From positions 1-31,022 of IMG/VR virus record IMGVR_UViG_3300042914_002803: DNA of 31,022 bases. One strand, given 5' to 3'. Positions 16,097 through 22,482 of the stretch are shown here, in pieces. A program made the position numbers and the translations under genes. The DNA comes from a virus. The notes beneath the pieces are model-generated. The model was not told the DNA's origin. It did not search any database and worked only from the letters and a program-made list of their open reading frames with translations. The first letter of the stretch is position 1; each line of letters opens with the position of its first letter.

Positions 16097-16998
16097 GCCG
16101 CGTCGTCGAGGTGATCCAGTACGGCACCGCTGCAACCGGCGGTCGCCGGTTGAAGGTTGAGGTCGGACGCGTCGGGCGTCAGGGTGCGACCGGGGCCACG
16201 GGTGCGACGGGCCCGGCAGGTGCGACCGGCGCAACCGGAGCTCAAGGCCCCGCCGGCCAGGGTGTCCCGGTCGGCGGGTCGACCGGGCAGGTGCTCTCGA
16301 AGGTGTCGGGCACCGACTACGACACGACGTGGTCGACGGTGTCGGGTGGCGGTGGCGCCCCGGCGGCGCACGCTGCGTCGCACCAGGACGGCGGCAGCGA
16401 CGAGCTGGCGTTGGACGCCTCGCAGCTGACGTCGGGCACGCTCGCCACCGCACGCCTCGGCAGCGGCACCGCCAACAGCGGCAAGTTCTTGCGTGGCGAC
16501 CAGACGTGGGCGAGCCCGACCCCGTGGACCGTCATCACGGACACGACGCTCAGTTCGGCAGCAGCGACGTTCAGCGTCACGGTGACTGGCTACAGCGTGG
16601 TGGAGGTCTACCTCACGGGTCGATCAACCGACACCGGGTTCGCAGCCCTCGGGATGCGAGTGCTGTTCAACTCCGACAGCGGAACCAACTATCTGCTCAA
16701 CAACTCTGCGGCTGCGACCGTCCTCGCACCGGGGTCCATCCCCGGTTCCCTAACCAATACGGACCGAACGGGAATCTGGCAGGCGAGCGTATCGCTAGGT
16801 GGTGTCGGGAAGCAGACGTCGCTCGTCTACCGCAACGCATACGTCACGTCGACAGGGACGACCGGACTCCCAGCGTCCAGCACCTCCGGGTCGGGCCACT
16901 ACATCAACACCTCCGCTGCGATTACCTCAATGACCATCTACCCGTCGTCTGGAAACTGGGCGGTCGGGACGAGCCTCCTAGTTCTCGGGAGAGTGTGA
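16093..16998 (+). CDS. collagen-like tail fibre / receptor-binding protein
   Basis: A 301-residue fibre-type protein. A short N-terminal part (MSRVVEVIQYGTAATGGRRLK) precedes nine Gly-X-Y triplets (residues about 31-57, GAT/GPA/GAQ). Two familiar fibre linkers follow: GGSTGQVLSKVSGTDYDTTWS and the LATARLGSG... with KFLRGDQTWASP segments. The final about 150 residues form a beta-rich head (TVTGYSVVEVYLTGRSTDTGF, TSLVYRNAYVTSTGT, MTIYPSSGNWAVGTSLLVLGRV) with lower-GC codon use than the shaft. ATG 16093 has GGAGG at 16078-16082. Trimeric collagen-like shafts with variable heads are typical of host-recognition proteins. Confidence 0.82.
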   Translation: MSRVVEVIQYGTAATGGRRLKVEVGRVGRQGATGATGATGPAGATGATGAQGPAGQGVPVGGSTGQVLSKVSGTDYDTTWSTVSGGGGAPAAHAASHQDGGSDELALDASQLTSGTLATARLGSGTANSGKFLRGDQTWASPTPWTVITDTTLSSAAATFSVTVTGYSVVEVYLTGRSTDTGFAALGMRVLFNSDSGTNYLLNNSAAATVLAPGSIPGSLTNTDRTGIWQASVSLGGVGKQTSLVYRNAYVTSTGTTGLPASSTSGSGHYINTSAAITSMTIYPSSGNWAVGTSLLVLGRV

Positions 16999-17243
16999 TG
17001 GAACGCACCGACGAGTTCGGTACATGGCATAGCGACGACGGGTCGTGTTGGGTTCTCACCGAGCCATCCCAAGCGTTTCGTGATCTCCAGACACCCGACC
17101 CGCCCTATGCGCCGCTCGACGCGACCGGGGCGCTCGCCACGCTGCTCGTCGTCGAGGGCGTGCTGGACATCGACGACGCCGCCAACGCGATCCACGAGCA
17201 GCCTGCGCATCTCGAACACGAGGCGCAGGCGTGGGCGCTGTGA
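16998..17243 (+). CDS. small protein after the fibre gene, unknown function
   Basis: An 81-residue acidic protein begins MERTDEFGTWHSDDGSCWVLTEPSQAFRDLQ. It shares one base with the fibre stop. The C-terminal half is helical (TGALATLLVVEGVLDIDDAANAIHEQPAHLEHEAQAWAL). It may be a fibre chaperone or a tail-tip accessory protein, going by position alone. I do not recognise a family. Confidence 0.65.
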   Translation: MERTDEFGTWHSDDGSCWVLTEPSQAFRDLQTPDPPYAPLDATGALATLLVVEGVLDIDDAANAIHEQPAHLEHEAQAWAL

Positions 17244-17527
17244 TCGTGGCCCTCACCGAGGGCGAGCGCATCGGCATCCTCGGGCTCGTCGGTGTCTGCA
17301 TCACCGCAGCGGCGTCAATCAGCGCAGTCGTGATCGGCCAGAAGGTGCGACGTGAGAACAGCGACCAGCACGGCGAGTCCCAGCGTCTGCTGGTGACCCT
17401 CGCCGACAAGGTCGACGGCCACGGCCAGAAGCTCGACCAGGTCGCCGACCGGGTGGAGTCGGTCGCTGCACGCGTCGACCACGCCCACTCAAGGATCGAC
17501 AACCACAAGCGGAGGTGGTTCCGGTGA
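17231..17527 (+). CDS. membrane-anchored coiled-coil protein of the lysis region
   Basis: A 98-residue protein with one N-terminal transmembrane helix (about residues 14-34, GILGLVGVCITAAASISAVVI). A basic stop-transfer (GQKVRREN) and a heptad-rich helix (LVTLADKVDGHGQKLDQVADRVESVAARVDHAHSRI) follow. This build resembles small membrane proteins (DUF2746-like) that accompany holins in actinophages. GTG 17231 has GAGG at 17220-17223; GTG 17240 is also possible. It overlaps the previous gene and lies directly upstream of the holin, so a role in lysis, for example as second holin or antiholin, is likely but unproven. Confidence 0.7.
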   Translation: MGAVIVALTEGERIGILGLVGVCITAAASISAVVIGQKVRRENSDQHGESQRLLVTLADKVDGHGQKLDQVADRVESVAARVDHAHSRIDNHKRRWFR

Positions 17528-17739
17528 GCAAGTTTCAGCGTGACCTGATCGAGCGTGTCCTCCGGACGATGGTGCAGGCGGCGATCGCCGTGGCCGTCGT
17601 CCACCTGTCCGACCCGGCGTTCACCATCGACAGTCTCCAAGGCGTCGCCGTGGCCGCGATCGCCGGCGGCATCTCGGCTGGGATGGCGCTGATCGGGAGG
17701 ACCATCGGCGACCCCGACTCGGGCAGCTGGGAGTCCTGA
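17524..17739 (+). CDS. holin (r1t-like)
   Basis: A 71-residue membrane protein. The basic N-terminus (SKFQRDLIERVLRTMVQAAIAVAVV) leads into the first hydrophobic helix, and a short loop (DPAFTIDSL) precedes a second Ala/Gly-rich helix (VAVAAIAGGISAGMALIG). The ERxLRTxxQA pattern and size fit phage r1t-type holins, which form the pores that release endolysin. GTG 17524 overlaps the preceding stop and has GGAGGT at 17511-17516. The endolysin gene follows after one base. Confidence 0.82.
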   Translation: MSKFQRDLIERVLRTMVQAAIAVAVVHLSDPAFTIDSLQGVAVAAIAGGISAGMALIGRTIGDPDSGSWES

Positions 17740-17740
17740 C

Positions 17741-18532
17741 GTGGGGTCTGCTGCAGACGTCCTCCGTATCGCTGGAGCCGAGGTCGGCTACGTCGAAGGT
17801 CCGAACAACTGGTCGAGGTACGCCGTCGGTGGCGCTCAGAACCAGCCGTGGTGCGGCAGCTTCGTCGACTGGACTTTCCGTCAGGCTGGCGTCAGGGGTG
17901 AGCCGTCGTCGGTGTGGACGCCGTCAGGGCTGCAGGGGCACCGGCAGCGTGGGACGGCGATCGACCGGAACGGCCCAGTCCAACCCGGCGACGTCGTCTA
18001 CTTCGACTGGCAGGGTGGCACCGGCACCCAAGGCGTCGACCACGTCGGGATCGTGACCGGGGTCCGGCAGGACGGCCGGGTCGAGACCATCGAGGGCAAC
18101 ACGTCCCCGACGGACCAGGGCAGTCAATCGAACGGCGGGCAGGTCGCTCGTCGCGTCAGGCCCCGTAGCGTCATCGCTGGCTTCGGTCGGCCCCGCTACG
18201 ACAGCACGCCCGCACCGGCACCGCAGCCGACGAACCCCGACCAGGTGGCTGCGTTCCGACGCTACGCCGCAGCCGTCAACATCCGGGACCTGACGAAGGC
18301 CGGGACGTTGCGGCAGGGCGACCGTGGCGCTGGCGTGCTGGCGCTGCAGCGCAGCCTCAACCTCGCAGCTGCGAAGTCACTCGCCGAGGACGCCAGCTAC
18401 GGACCGTCGACGGCCAGCGCCGTGCGTGACCTTCAGCGTCTGTTCAAGCTCGCCCAGGACGGGGTCGTCGGCCCACAGACGAAGGGCGCGCTGATCTTCC
18501 TCCTCGGCCGAATCGAGCGCGGGGACGCGTGA
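17741..18532 (+). CDS. endolysin: CHAP peptidase with peptidoglycan-binding domain
   Basis: A 263-residue cell-wall hydrolase. The N-terminal CHAP domain (about 1-155) shows the catalytic Cys38 in PWCGSFVDW, His100 in VDHVGIVTG and the EGN motif at 117-119. A Pro-rich linker (TPAPAPQPTNP) leads to a C-terminal PG_binding_1-type domain (about 187-260: GTLRQGDRGAGVLALQRSLN, YGPSTASAVRDLQRLFKLAQDGVVGPQT). CHAP enzymes cut peptide links in peptidoglycan. No signal peptide is seen, so export through the adjacent holin is expected. GTG 17741 is one base after the holin stop. Confidence 0.93.
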   Translation: MGSAADVLRIAGAEVGYVEGPNNWSRYAVGGAQNQPWCGSFVDWTFRQAGVRGEPSSVWTPSGLQGHRQRGTAIDRNGPVQPGDVVYFDWQGGTGTQGVDHVGIVTGVRQDGRVETIEGNTSPTDQGSQSNGGQVARRVRPRSVIAGFGRPRYDSTPAPAPQPTNPDQVAAFRRYAAAVNIRDLTKAGTLRQGDRGAGVLALQRSLNLAAAKSLAEDASYGPSTASAVRDLQRLFKLAQDGVVGPQTKGALIFLLGRIERGDA

Positions 18533-18789
18533 CCGGTCGCAACCTGCGTGCCATCGCCGAGTCGAAGGCACGACGGGCCGGCTACCCGGCGCGCCTCGCC
18601 CTGTTCGTCGAGTCGCTCGACGCCGACGACCGCGCCGAGGTCGACGAGGTGTTCTTCGGTGAGCCCCGCCTGTCAAACCAGCAGGTCGCCGACGCGCTCA
18701 TGGAGGCGTTCGCCGACCACCCGCAGATCGCCCGGTTCCGGGTGACTGACAACGAGGTGCTCCGATGGCGGGCAAAGCACGCAACCTGA
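18529..18789 (+). CDS. small helical protein sharing an N-terminal motif with the next gene
   Basis: An 86-residue protein begins MTGRNLRAIAESKARRAGYPARLALFVESLD. Its second half, RLSNQQVADALMEAF...RVTDNEVLRWRAKH, could be a helix-turn-helix-like domain. The motif RNLRAIAxxK also occurs at the start of the following phosphoesterase gene (residues 6-12 there). This suggests duplication of a short module or a shared interaction tag. GTG 18529 overlaps the endolysin stop. I do not recognise a family; it may be a DNA-binding partner of the phosphoesterase. Confidence 0.65.
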   Translation: MTGRNLRAIAESKARRAGYPARLALFVESLDADDRAEVDEVFFGEPRLSNQQVADALMEAFADHPQIARFRVTDNEVLRWRAKHAT

Positions 18790-19958
18790 GGGCGATCGCT
18801 GCAACGAAAGGCCCACAGACCGCAGCACGCCGGTCGGGCACCCCGACCGGTGAGTGGCGACCCGGCTACGAACTCGACGGTGAGAGCGGCCAGCTCGTCA
18901 CCGACGCCATCCCCGACGGCGTCGACGTCGACTGGGACCGCATCTTCCGACACTGGAACCTCGACCCGGAGCTGTGGGTCGTCGTCGACGGCAGCCTGCG
19001 CGTCAACGCGTGGGAGGGTCCGACAACCGAGGGGACCCGCATCTTCCGGCAGTACAAGGCGACGATCCGACGCCGGCCGAACGCGAGCCGACCGTCGGTC
19101 GTCGACCCGGTCCTCGACCAGCTGGCCCGACGTCGGCCACGTCGAGCCGACCCGCTGCCCGACGGGCCGCACGCGTTCGTCTGCGCCTGGGCCGACTGGC
19201 AGGTCGGCGGGCACGGGACCGTCGAGGAGTTCGTCGCACGCTTCGAGGCGTCGCTCGACGCCGTCGCCGCTCGAGCCCGACGGGCCGTCCGGGCGGGGGC
19301 CTCCCAGCTGGTCGTCGGGTTCCTCGGCGACATGGTCGAGGGCGTCGACGGGCAATACTCGTCGCAGCTGTGGGAGATCACCCTCGACGGACGCAGCCAA
19401 CGGCGCATGGTCCGTGCCGCCGAGGCGAAGGTGCTGACTGTCCTCGCCCCGCTGTTCGCCTCGACGACGGTCGTCGCCGTGCCCGGCAACCACGGACGCT
19501 CCGGCCCCAAGGTGCTCACGTCGGCCCACGACAACGCCGACCTGGAGTGTTTCGAGGTCGTCGCCGACAAGCTCACCGGCTCCGGCTTCGCTGCCACCCA
19601 CGACGTCACGTTCATCGAGAACCCCGAGTCCGTCGTCGCGCTCGTCGAGGCTGCCGGGACGCAGCTGCTGTGGGTGCACGGCGACCAGGTGCGCGGCGAC
19701 CCGTCAAAGCTGATCGACTGGTGGCGACGCGTGGCGTTCACCCGATGGCAGGACGCCGACTGCGGCCAGATCCTCCTCGCCGGCCACCGGCACCACCTCC
19801 GCGTCGAGGAGCTGGCGCACCGACGCTGGCTCATGCAGTGTCCGACCCTGGGCGGCGAGTCCAAGTGGTTCGCCGAGCTGGGGGGTGGCACCTCGCAGCC
19901 CGGCACCCTCAGCTTCACCACCGCCGACGGCGCGTGGTGGGGCCTGCACGTCGACTGA
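18765..19958 (+). CDS. metallophosphoesterase (calcineurin-like/DNA exonuclease-like)
   Basis: A 397-residue protein. After a basic N-terminus with RNLRAIA, the metal-binding motifs appear in order: ADWQVGG, LGDMVEG, VPGNHGR, VHGDQVRG and LLAGHRHHLR. The first motif has Gln where many relatives have His (D-x-H), as seen in several phage members. Such enzymes cleave phosphodiester bonds; some act as SbcD/Mre11-like nucleases. It overlaps the previous gene by 25 bases and is the last gene before the hairpin at 19988-20043. The substrate is unknown; a late-expressed DNA-processing role is possible. Confidence 0.85.
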   Translation: MAGKARNLRAIAATKGPQTAARRSGTPTGEWRPGYELDGESGQLVTDAIPDGVDVDWDRIFRHWNLDPELWVVVDGSLRVNAWEGPTTEGTRIFRQYKATIRRRPNASRPSVVDPVLDQLARRRPRRADPLPDGPHAFVCAWADWQVGGHGTVEEFVARFEASLDAVAARARRAVRAGASQLVVGFLGDMVEGVDGQYSSQLWEITLDGRSQRRMVRAAEAKVLTVLAPLFASTTVVAVPGNHGRSGPKVLTSAHDNADLECFEVVADKLTGSGFAATHDVTFIENPESVVALVEAAGTQLLWVHGDQVRGDPSKLIDWWRRVAFTRWQDADCGQILLAGHRHHLRVEELAHRRWLMQCPTLGGESKWFAELGGGTSQPGTLSFTTADGAWWGLHVD

Positions 19959-19987
19959 GACCTGCGCTCCTCCCAGCGCAACGGATG

Positions 19988-20043
19988 GAACCCCCCGGCT
20001 CCCGCGCCCACCCTTCTGGGGCGACGGTCGAGTCGGGGGGTTC
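19988..20043. terminator. bidirectional terminator between convergent phosphoesterase and integrase genes
   Basis: Complementary arms at 19988-20001 (GAACCCCCCGGCTC) and 20030-20043 (GAGTCGGGGGGTTC) form a 14-bp stem with one G-T pair and a 28-base loop. It stands between the + strand late operon and the - strand integrase, where it can stop transcription from both sides. Confidence 0.75.
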
Positions 20044-20048
20044 TGTCG

Positions 20049-20816
20049 TTACTGGCCGTAGGCGTCGCGCAGGTCGTCGACGCTGACGTGCGTGTAGTGC
20101 CGGGAGGTCGTCTGCACCGAGTCGTGGCGCAGCAGCGTGGCGACCAGGTGCAGGGGCACGCCCCGTCGGGCCATCTCGGTGCCGCAGGTGCGACGCAGGC
20201 TGTGGGGGCCGTGGCCCTCAATGCCCGCAGCGGCGAGCCGGAGGTTGACCCGTCGGCGCAGCGACCCGACCTTCACCCCGAACACGCTGCCGCTGGCTGG
20301 CTCCGGCCACGCCTCGGCCACCCACGTCGGGACCGGGATCATCGCCGTCTTCGCGCCCTTGCCGTGGACGACGAGCAGCTCCTCGTCGACGTCGAGGTCG
20401 TCGGCGTCGAGGGCGGCGACCTCGGCGATGCGCAGCCCACAGGTCAGCTGCAGCTCGACGAGCAGGTGGTCGGCCGGCGTCGTCACCGCCCGCCGCAGCG
20501 CCGTCACCTGCTCAGGCGTCAGCACCTTCGGCGGGGTGCGCGGCACCGTCGGCGTGCGCACCAGCTGGGCCGGGTTGTCGCTGCGCACCCCGGCGGCGAC
20601 GAGCCAGTCGAGCAGGCCCCGCACCGCGATGATCGCCGCCCGGCGCGACGCCGGGGCGAGATGTTCCGTCGTCTGCCACCAGTCGAGGAACGCCTCGACG
20701 TCACACGTCGCAGGATCGCCGACGGCTGCGACGAACTGCCCGAGGATGACCCGGCGCTGCTTCAGCGACGTCGGCGCGTAGTTGCGCGACGCCAGGTAGT
20801 GATCGACACCGACCAT
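20049..20816 (-). CDS. int: tyrosine integrase (compact, 255 residues)
   Basis: Site-specific recombinase that would integrate the phage into the host chromosome. The N-terminal SAM-like core-binding domain covers roughly residues 1-90 (YLASRNYAPTSLKQRR). The catalytic domain shows Arg129 (TCGLRIAEV), Lys154 or 156 (HGKGAKTAMIPV), His205 and Arg208 (PHSLRRTCGTEM), His231 (LLRHDSVQTT) and the nucleophile Tyr241 (RHYTHV). It lacks the extra N-terminal arm-binding domain of lambda Int and looks XerC-like. ATG 20816 is chosen because GGAGG lies on the - strand at 20829-20825. The frame is open further upstream to 21017 but is not protein-like there. Confidence 0.92.
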   Translation of the reverse strand: MVGVDHYLASRNYAPTSLKQRRVILGQFVAAVGDPATCDVEAFLDWWQTTEHLAPASRRAAIIAVRGLLDWLVAAGVRSDNPAQLVRTPTVPRTPPKVLTPEQVTALRRAVTTPADHLLVELQLTCGLRIAEVAALDADDLDVDEELLVVHGKGAKTAMIPVPTWVAEAWPEPASGSVFGVKVGSLRRRVNLRLAAAGIEGHGPHSLRRTCGTEMARRGVPLHLVATLLRHDSVQTTSRHYTHVSVDDLRDAYGQ

Positions 20817-21249
20817 GAGATGCCCCTCCGTCTCGTTGGCCCGAGTGCCGGAATGTGTATTGGGAGACGGCGACTTTGTCAATGGGACGGTATTGACGGA
20901 GTCGAGGGTGAGCTGCGTGGTGTGCAGCGGGTCGGTGTGGCAGCCGGACCGACCCGCAGTGTCGTTGTGGCGGAGGCTGCCCGTCTGACCCACGGGTAAC
21001 TGTCTCGTCCACGACACGCAGTGGGGGCCGCTTCGGCTTCAGGTCCTCGAAGTACCAAACGACCGGCCAGCCGGTCACGTCGGCCCAGAGGATCAGCTGG
21101 TGGACGTTCGGGGTCGTCCGGTCGCTCTCCCAGTTGTTGATCGTGCGACGCGACACGCCCAACGCCTGAGCCATCTGGTCGGGCGTGACGTCTGAGAACT
21201 CCCTGGTCTGGTTCAGCCGGCCACCGAGTGTCTTCCTGCGGTTGTGCAT
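20701..21249 (-). CDS. HTH repressor-like protein with extended, integrase-overlapping frame
   Basis: Residues about 20-60 form a HTH_3/Cro-C1-type domain (VTPDQMAQALGVSRRTINNWESDRTTPNVHQLILWADVTG), followed by WPVVWYFEDLKPKRPPLRVVDETV. Beyond residue about 85 the sequence looks non-protein-like (SDGQPPPQRHCGSVRLPHRPAAHH), yet no stop occurs until 20701, inside the integrase gene. The likely functional protein is the first 85 or so residues. The tail may be removed when phage integration changes the 3' end, as in integration-dependent immunity. ATG 21249 is used; an in-frame ATG at 21384 would lie across the operator region. GGGAG stands about 10 bases upstream. Likely the immunity repressor. 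Confidence 0.65.
   Translation of the reverse strand: MHNRRKTLGGRLNQTREFSDVTPDQMAQALGVSRRTINNWESDRTTPNVHQLILWADVTGWPVVWYFEDLKPKRPPLRVVDETVTRGSDGQPPPQRHCGSVRLPHRPAAHHAAHPRLRQYRPIDKVAVSQYTFRHSGQRDGGASHGRCRSLPGVAQLRADVAEAAPGHPRAVRRSRRRSCDV
20854..20882 (-). promoter_or_regulatory. predicted integrase promoter TTGACA-N17-TACACA
   Basis: On the - strand, a consensus -35 TTGACA (20882-20877) is 17 bases from a TACACA -10 (20859-20854). Transcription would start about 30 bases upstream of the integrase ATG. A dyad (20878-20897) overlaps the -35 box, so a repressor could occlude it. It lies inside the extended repressor reading frame. Confidence 0.6.
20878..20897. promoter_or_regulatory. dyad GTCAAT-N8-ATTGAC overlapping the integrase -35 box
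   Basis: Perfect 6-bp inverted arms (20878-20883 and 20892-20897) separated by eight bases. The left arm is part of the integrase -35 box. Operator function is inferred from position and symmetry. Confidence 0.45.
20927..20957. repeat. 10-bp inverted repeat upstream of integrase; terminator or candidate attP core
   Basis: Perfect arms GCGGGTCGGT (20927-20936) and ACCGACCCGC (20948-20957) flank 11 bases. Near-direct repeats (GGTGTGCAGCGG at 20919-20930 and GGTGTGGCAGCCGG at 20934-20947) overlap the structure. It may end repressor transcription or be paired recombinase core sites of attP. There is no U-run in the - direction. Confidence 0.45.
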
Positions 21250-21324
21250 GGGGGGCACGCTCCCACCACCGGGCGCTGCGCGCAAGGATTCAGGGGAATC
21301 GGGCAGAAAGTTTCCCGAGGGTCG

Positions 21325-21353
21325 TTGATTCGGTGTCACACCCCGAGTAGAAA
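21325..21353 (+). promoter_or_regulatory. predicted early promoter TTGATT-N17-TAGAAA
   Basis: A -35 box TTGATT at 21325-21330 and -10 box TAGAAA at 21348-21353 have ideal 17-base spacing and would drive the early operon from about 21360. A dyad lies in the spacer and another overlaps the -10 box. Confidence 0.6.
21332..21342. promoter_or_regulatory. dyad GGTGT-C-ACACC in the early promoter spacer
   Basis: Perfect 5-bp inverted arms around a single central base, placed between the -35 and -10 boxes of the predicted early promoter. A bound repressor here would block RNA polymerase. It is a candidate operator for the HTH protein at 20701-21249. Confidence 0.45.
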
Positions 21354-21357
21354 CTCG
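21344..21357. promoter_or_regulatory. dyad CGAGT-AGAA-ACTCG over the early -10 box
   Basis: Five-base inverted arms with a 4-base centre include the TAGAAA -10 box. This could be an operator half-pair or a chance small palindrome; the neighbouring dyads make an operator more likely. Confidence 0.35.
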
Positions 21358-21366
21358 TGCCACAGC

Positions 21367-21382
21367 GGGCAACTGATTGCCC
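21367..21382. promoter_or_regulatory. dyad GGGCAA-CTGA-TTGCCC downstream of the early promoter
   Basis: Perfect 6-bp inverted arms around CTGA, just after the predicted transcription start. It is a candidate operator, or a short leader hairpin in the early transcript. Confidence 0.45.
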
Positions 21383-21485
21383 ACCTTGGCAGTTACCGAT
21401 CGCCTGCTGGCACCACAACCACAACGCCCGCCGGTCCGTGCCGGGAAGCAAGGGACCGACGGGCGTCGAGCACCAGGGAGGCTAC

Positions 21486-21692
21486 ATGGCCCAGCGATTC
21501 ACCACACTCACCGCAGTCCACCTGTGGGGGGACGTCGAGGTCGAGACGAGGTACCTCACTCCCGGCCGGTACGCCGTGATCGTCGGCGACGTCCAGCTGT
21601 TCATGACCCTCGACCAGCTGCGGGCGTTCGCCGAGCAGGTCGCCGAGATCGCCGCTGCCCACACGGCCGACGTCGAGGAGGTGGCGTCGTGA
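21486..21692 (+). CDS. first early gene, 68 residues, unknown function
   Basis: First gene of the rightward early operon, about 125 bases after the predicted start of transcription. ATG 21486 has GGGAGG at 21476-21481. The protein (MAQRFTTLTAVHLWGDVEVETRYLTPGRYAVIVGDVQLFMTLDQL, then a helix AFAEQVAEIAAAH) has a small beta domain followed by a helix. In related phages a cro-like gene often occupies this place, but no HTH is visible here. Function unknown. Confidence 0.7.
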   Translation: MAQRFTTLTAVHLWGDVEVETRYLTPGRYAVIVGDVQLFMTLDQLRAFAEQVAEIAAAHTADVEEVAS

Positions 21693-21913
21693 GCATCCTC
21701 GCAGCCCTCGCCGAGGTCGTGTCGGTCACGGCGTTCCTCGTCATCGTCCTCGCCGGCAGCTACTTCATCTGCCAGCGCAGCGGCCTGAACGCACGCTGGA
21801 ACCGGCACGTCCGGTCGGACCTGGTCGTGAAGCGTCCGACCGAGTCACCTACTGAGCTGTACCTGCGCCGCCAGCGTGAGGAGGCCCGGTCGTGGCAGGA
21901 GGTCGACCGATGA
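21689..21913 (+). CDS. small early membrane protein
   Basis: A 74-residue protein with one N-terminal transmembrane helix (LAEVVSVTAFLVIVLAGSYFICQ, about residues 7-29) and a charged cytoplasmic tail (VRSDLVVKRPTESPTELYLRRQREEARSWQEVDR). GTG 21689 follows GAGGAGG at 21675-21681 and overlaps the previous gene by four bases. Small early membrane proteins can serve in superinfection exclusion, but nothing here proves that. Confidence 0.7.
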   Translation: MSILAALAEVVSVTAFLVIVLAGSYFICQRSGLNARWNRHVRSDLVVKRPTESPTELYLRRQREEARSWQEVDR

Positions 21914-22269
21914 CCCGCCAGGAGGAAGTGCGGGAGTCGGCAGCGATCCTGCTGGACACCCTCGGCGACGCCCAAGAGCTGCTCGACAGCGTGCGGCCGA
22001 TGCTCGACCAGGTGCGCCGGTGGCCGGGCGCTCTCCACGACGGCGTCATGTGCGACCTGTACGTCGAGGCCGACGCTCTCTACCGGGAGATCAACCACGT
22101 CGTGTCGGCGCTCAAGACGCAGGTCACGAACGCCGCCCAGCTCGGGCCAGTGACCACGTCGGACGGCAGCCGAGGGTGGAAGGCGACGAAGCTCGGCTTC
22201 GCCTCCCGCATGGGCAGCGTCTACCGCCTCGACCCGCTCCGCAGCGAGGAATTGGGGGAGCTGACGTGA
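21910..22269 (+). CDS. early protein, 119 residues, unknown function
   Basis: Mostly helical, with a long amphipathic N-terminal helix (QEEVRESAAILLDTLGDAQELLDSVRPMLDQVRRW) and a second helix (YVEADALYREINHVVSALKTQV). A beta-like end follows (GSRGWKATKLGFASRMGSVYRL). ATG 21910 overlaps the previous stop and has AGGAGG at 21897-21902. No known motif is recognised. Confidence 0.7.
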   Translation: MTRQEEVRESAAILLDTLGDAQELLDSVRPMLDQVRRWPGALHDGVMCDLYVEADALYREINHVVSALKTQVTNAAQLGPVTTSDGSRGWKATKLGFASRMGSVYRLDPLRSEELGELT

Positions 22270-22481
22270 GCCGCGCCGACCACCCCGCCGAACGGCGACG
22301 CCGGATGCGTGTCGTCTCCACCGACAACGCTCACCTGATCGAGTGGTGGGCGTGCGAACGGGCGCAAGCCCGACGGGAAGAAGCGACCACCCGACTGCTG
22401 CACACGCTCGCCTGGTCGGTCGCAGCCCTCACCGCCACGCTCGTCGCCGTCACACTCCTCGACGCCGTCAGGGGGGCGTGA
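22266..22481 (+). CDS. small early membrane protein with C-terminal anchor
   Basis: A 71-residue protein has a basic, Arg-rich N-terminal half (HPAERRRRMRVVSTDNAHLIEWWACERAQARREEATTR). Its C-terminal transmembrane helix is LAWSVAALTATLVAVTLL, followed by DAVRGA. It would sit in the membrane as a tail-anchored protein with most of it in the cytoplasm. GTG 22266 overlaps the previous gene by four bases. Function unknown. Confidence 0.65.
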   Translation: MSRADHPAERRRRMRVVSTDNAHLIEWWACERAQARREEATTRLLHTLAWSVAALTATLVAVTLLDAVRGA

Positions 22482-22482
22482 G

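Larger units (their letters stand above)
21250..21485. promoter_or_regulatory. divergent regulatory region between repressor and early operon
   Basis: About 236 bases without a gene separate the leftward repressor from the rightward early operon. It holds the early promoter (21325-21353) and three dyads (21332-21342, 21344-21357 and 21367-21382). No convincing - strand repressor promoter could be fixed; TTGCCC (21382-21377) with a poor -10 is only a weak candidate. This is the likely genetic switch. Confidence 0.6.

Noticed and set aside
18765-19958. Gln in place of the first metal-binding His of the phosphoesterase treated as an inactivating change
   Set aside because: The other motifs are intact, and a DWQ form is seen in other phage members of the family, so it is not evidence of loss.
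20820-21050. Search for a tRNA gene or tRNA 3' end serving as attP core
   Set aside because: No cloverleaf or GTTCGA-type T-loop could be built from this stretch; the hairpin at 20927-20957 does not fit a tRNA arm set.
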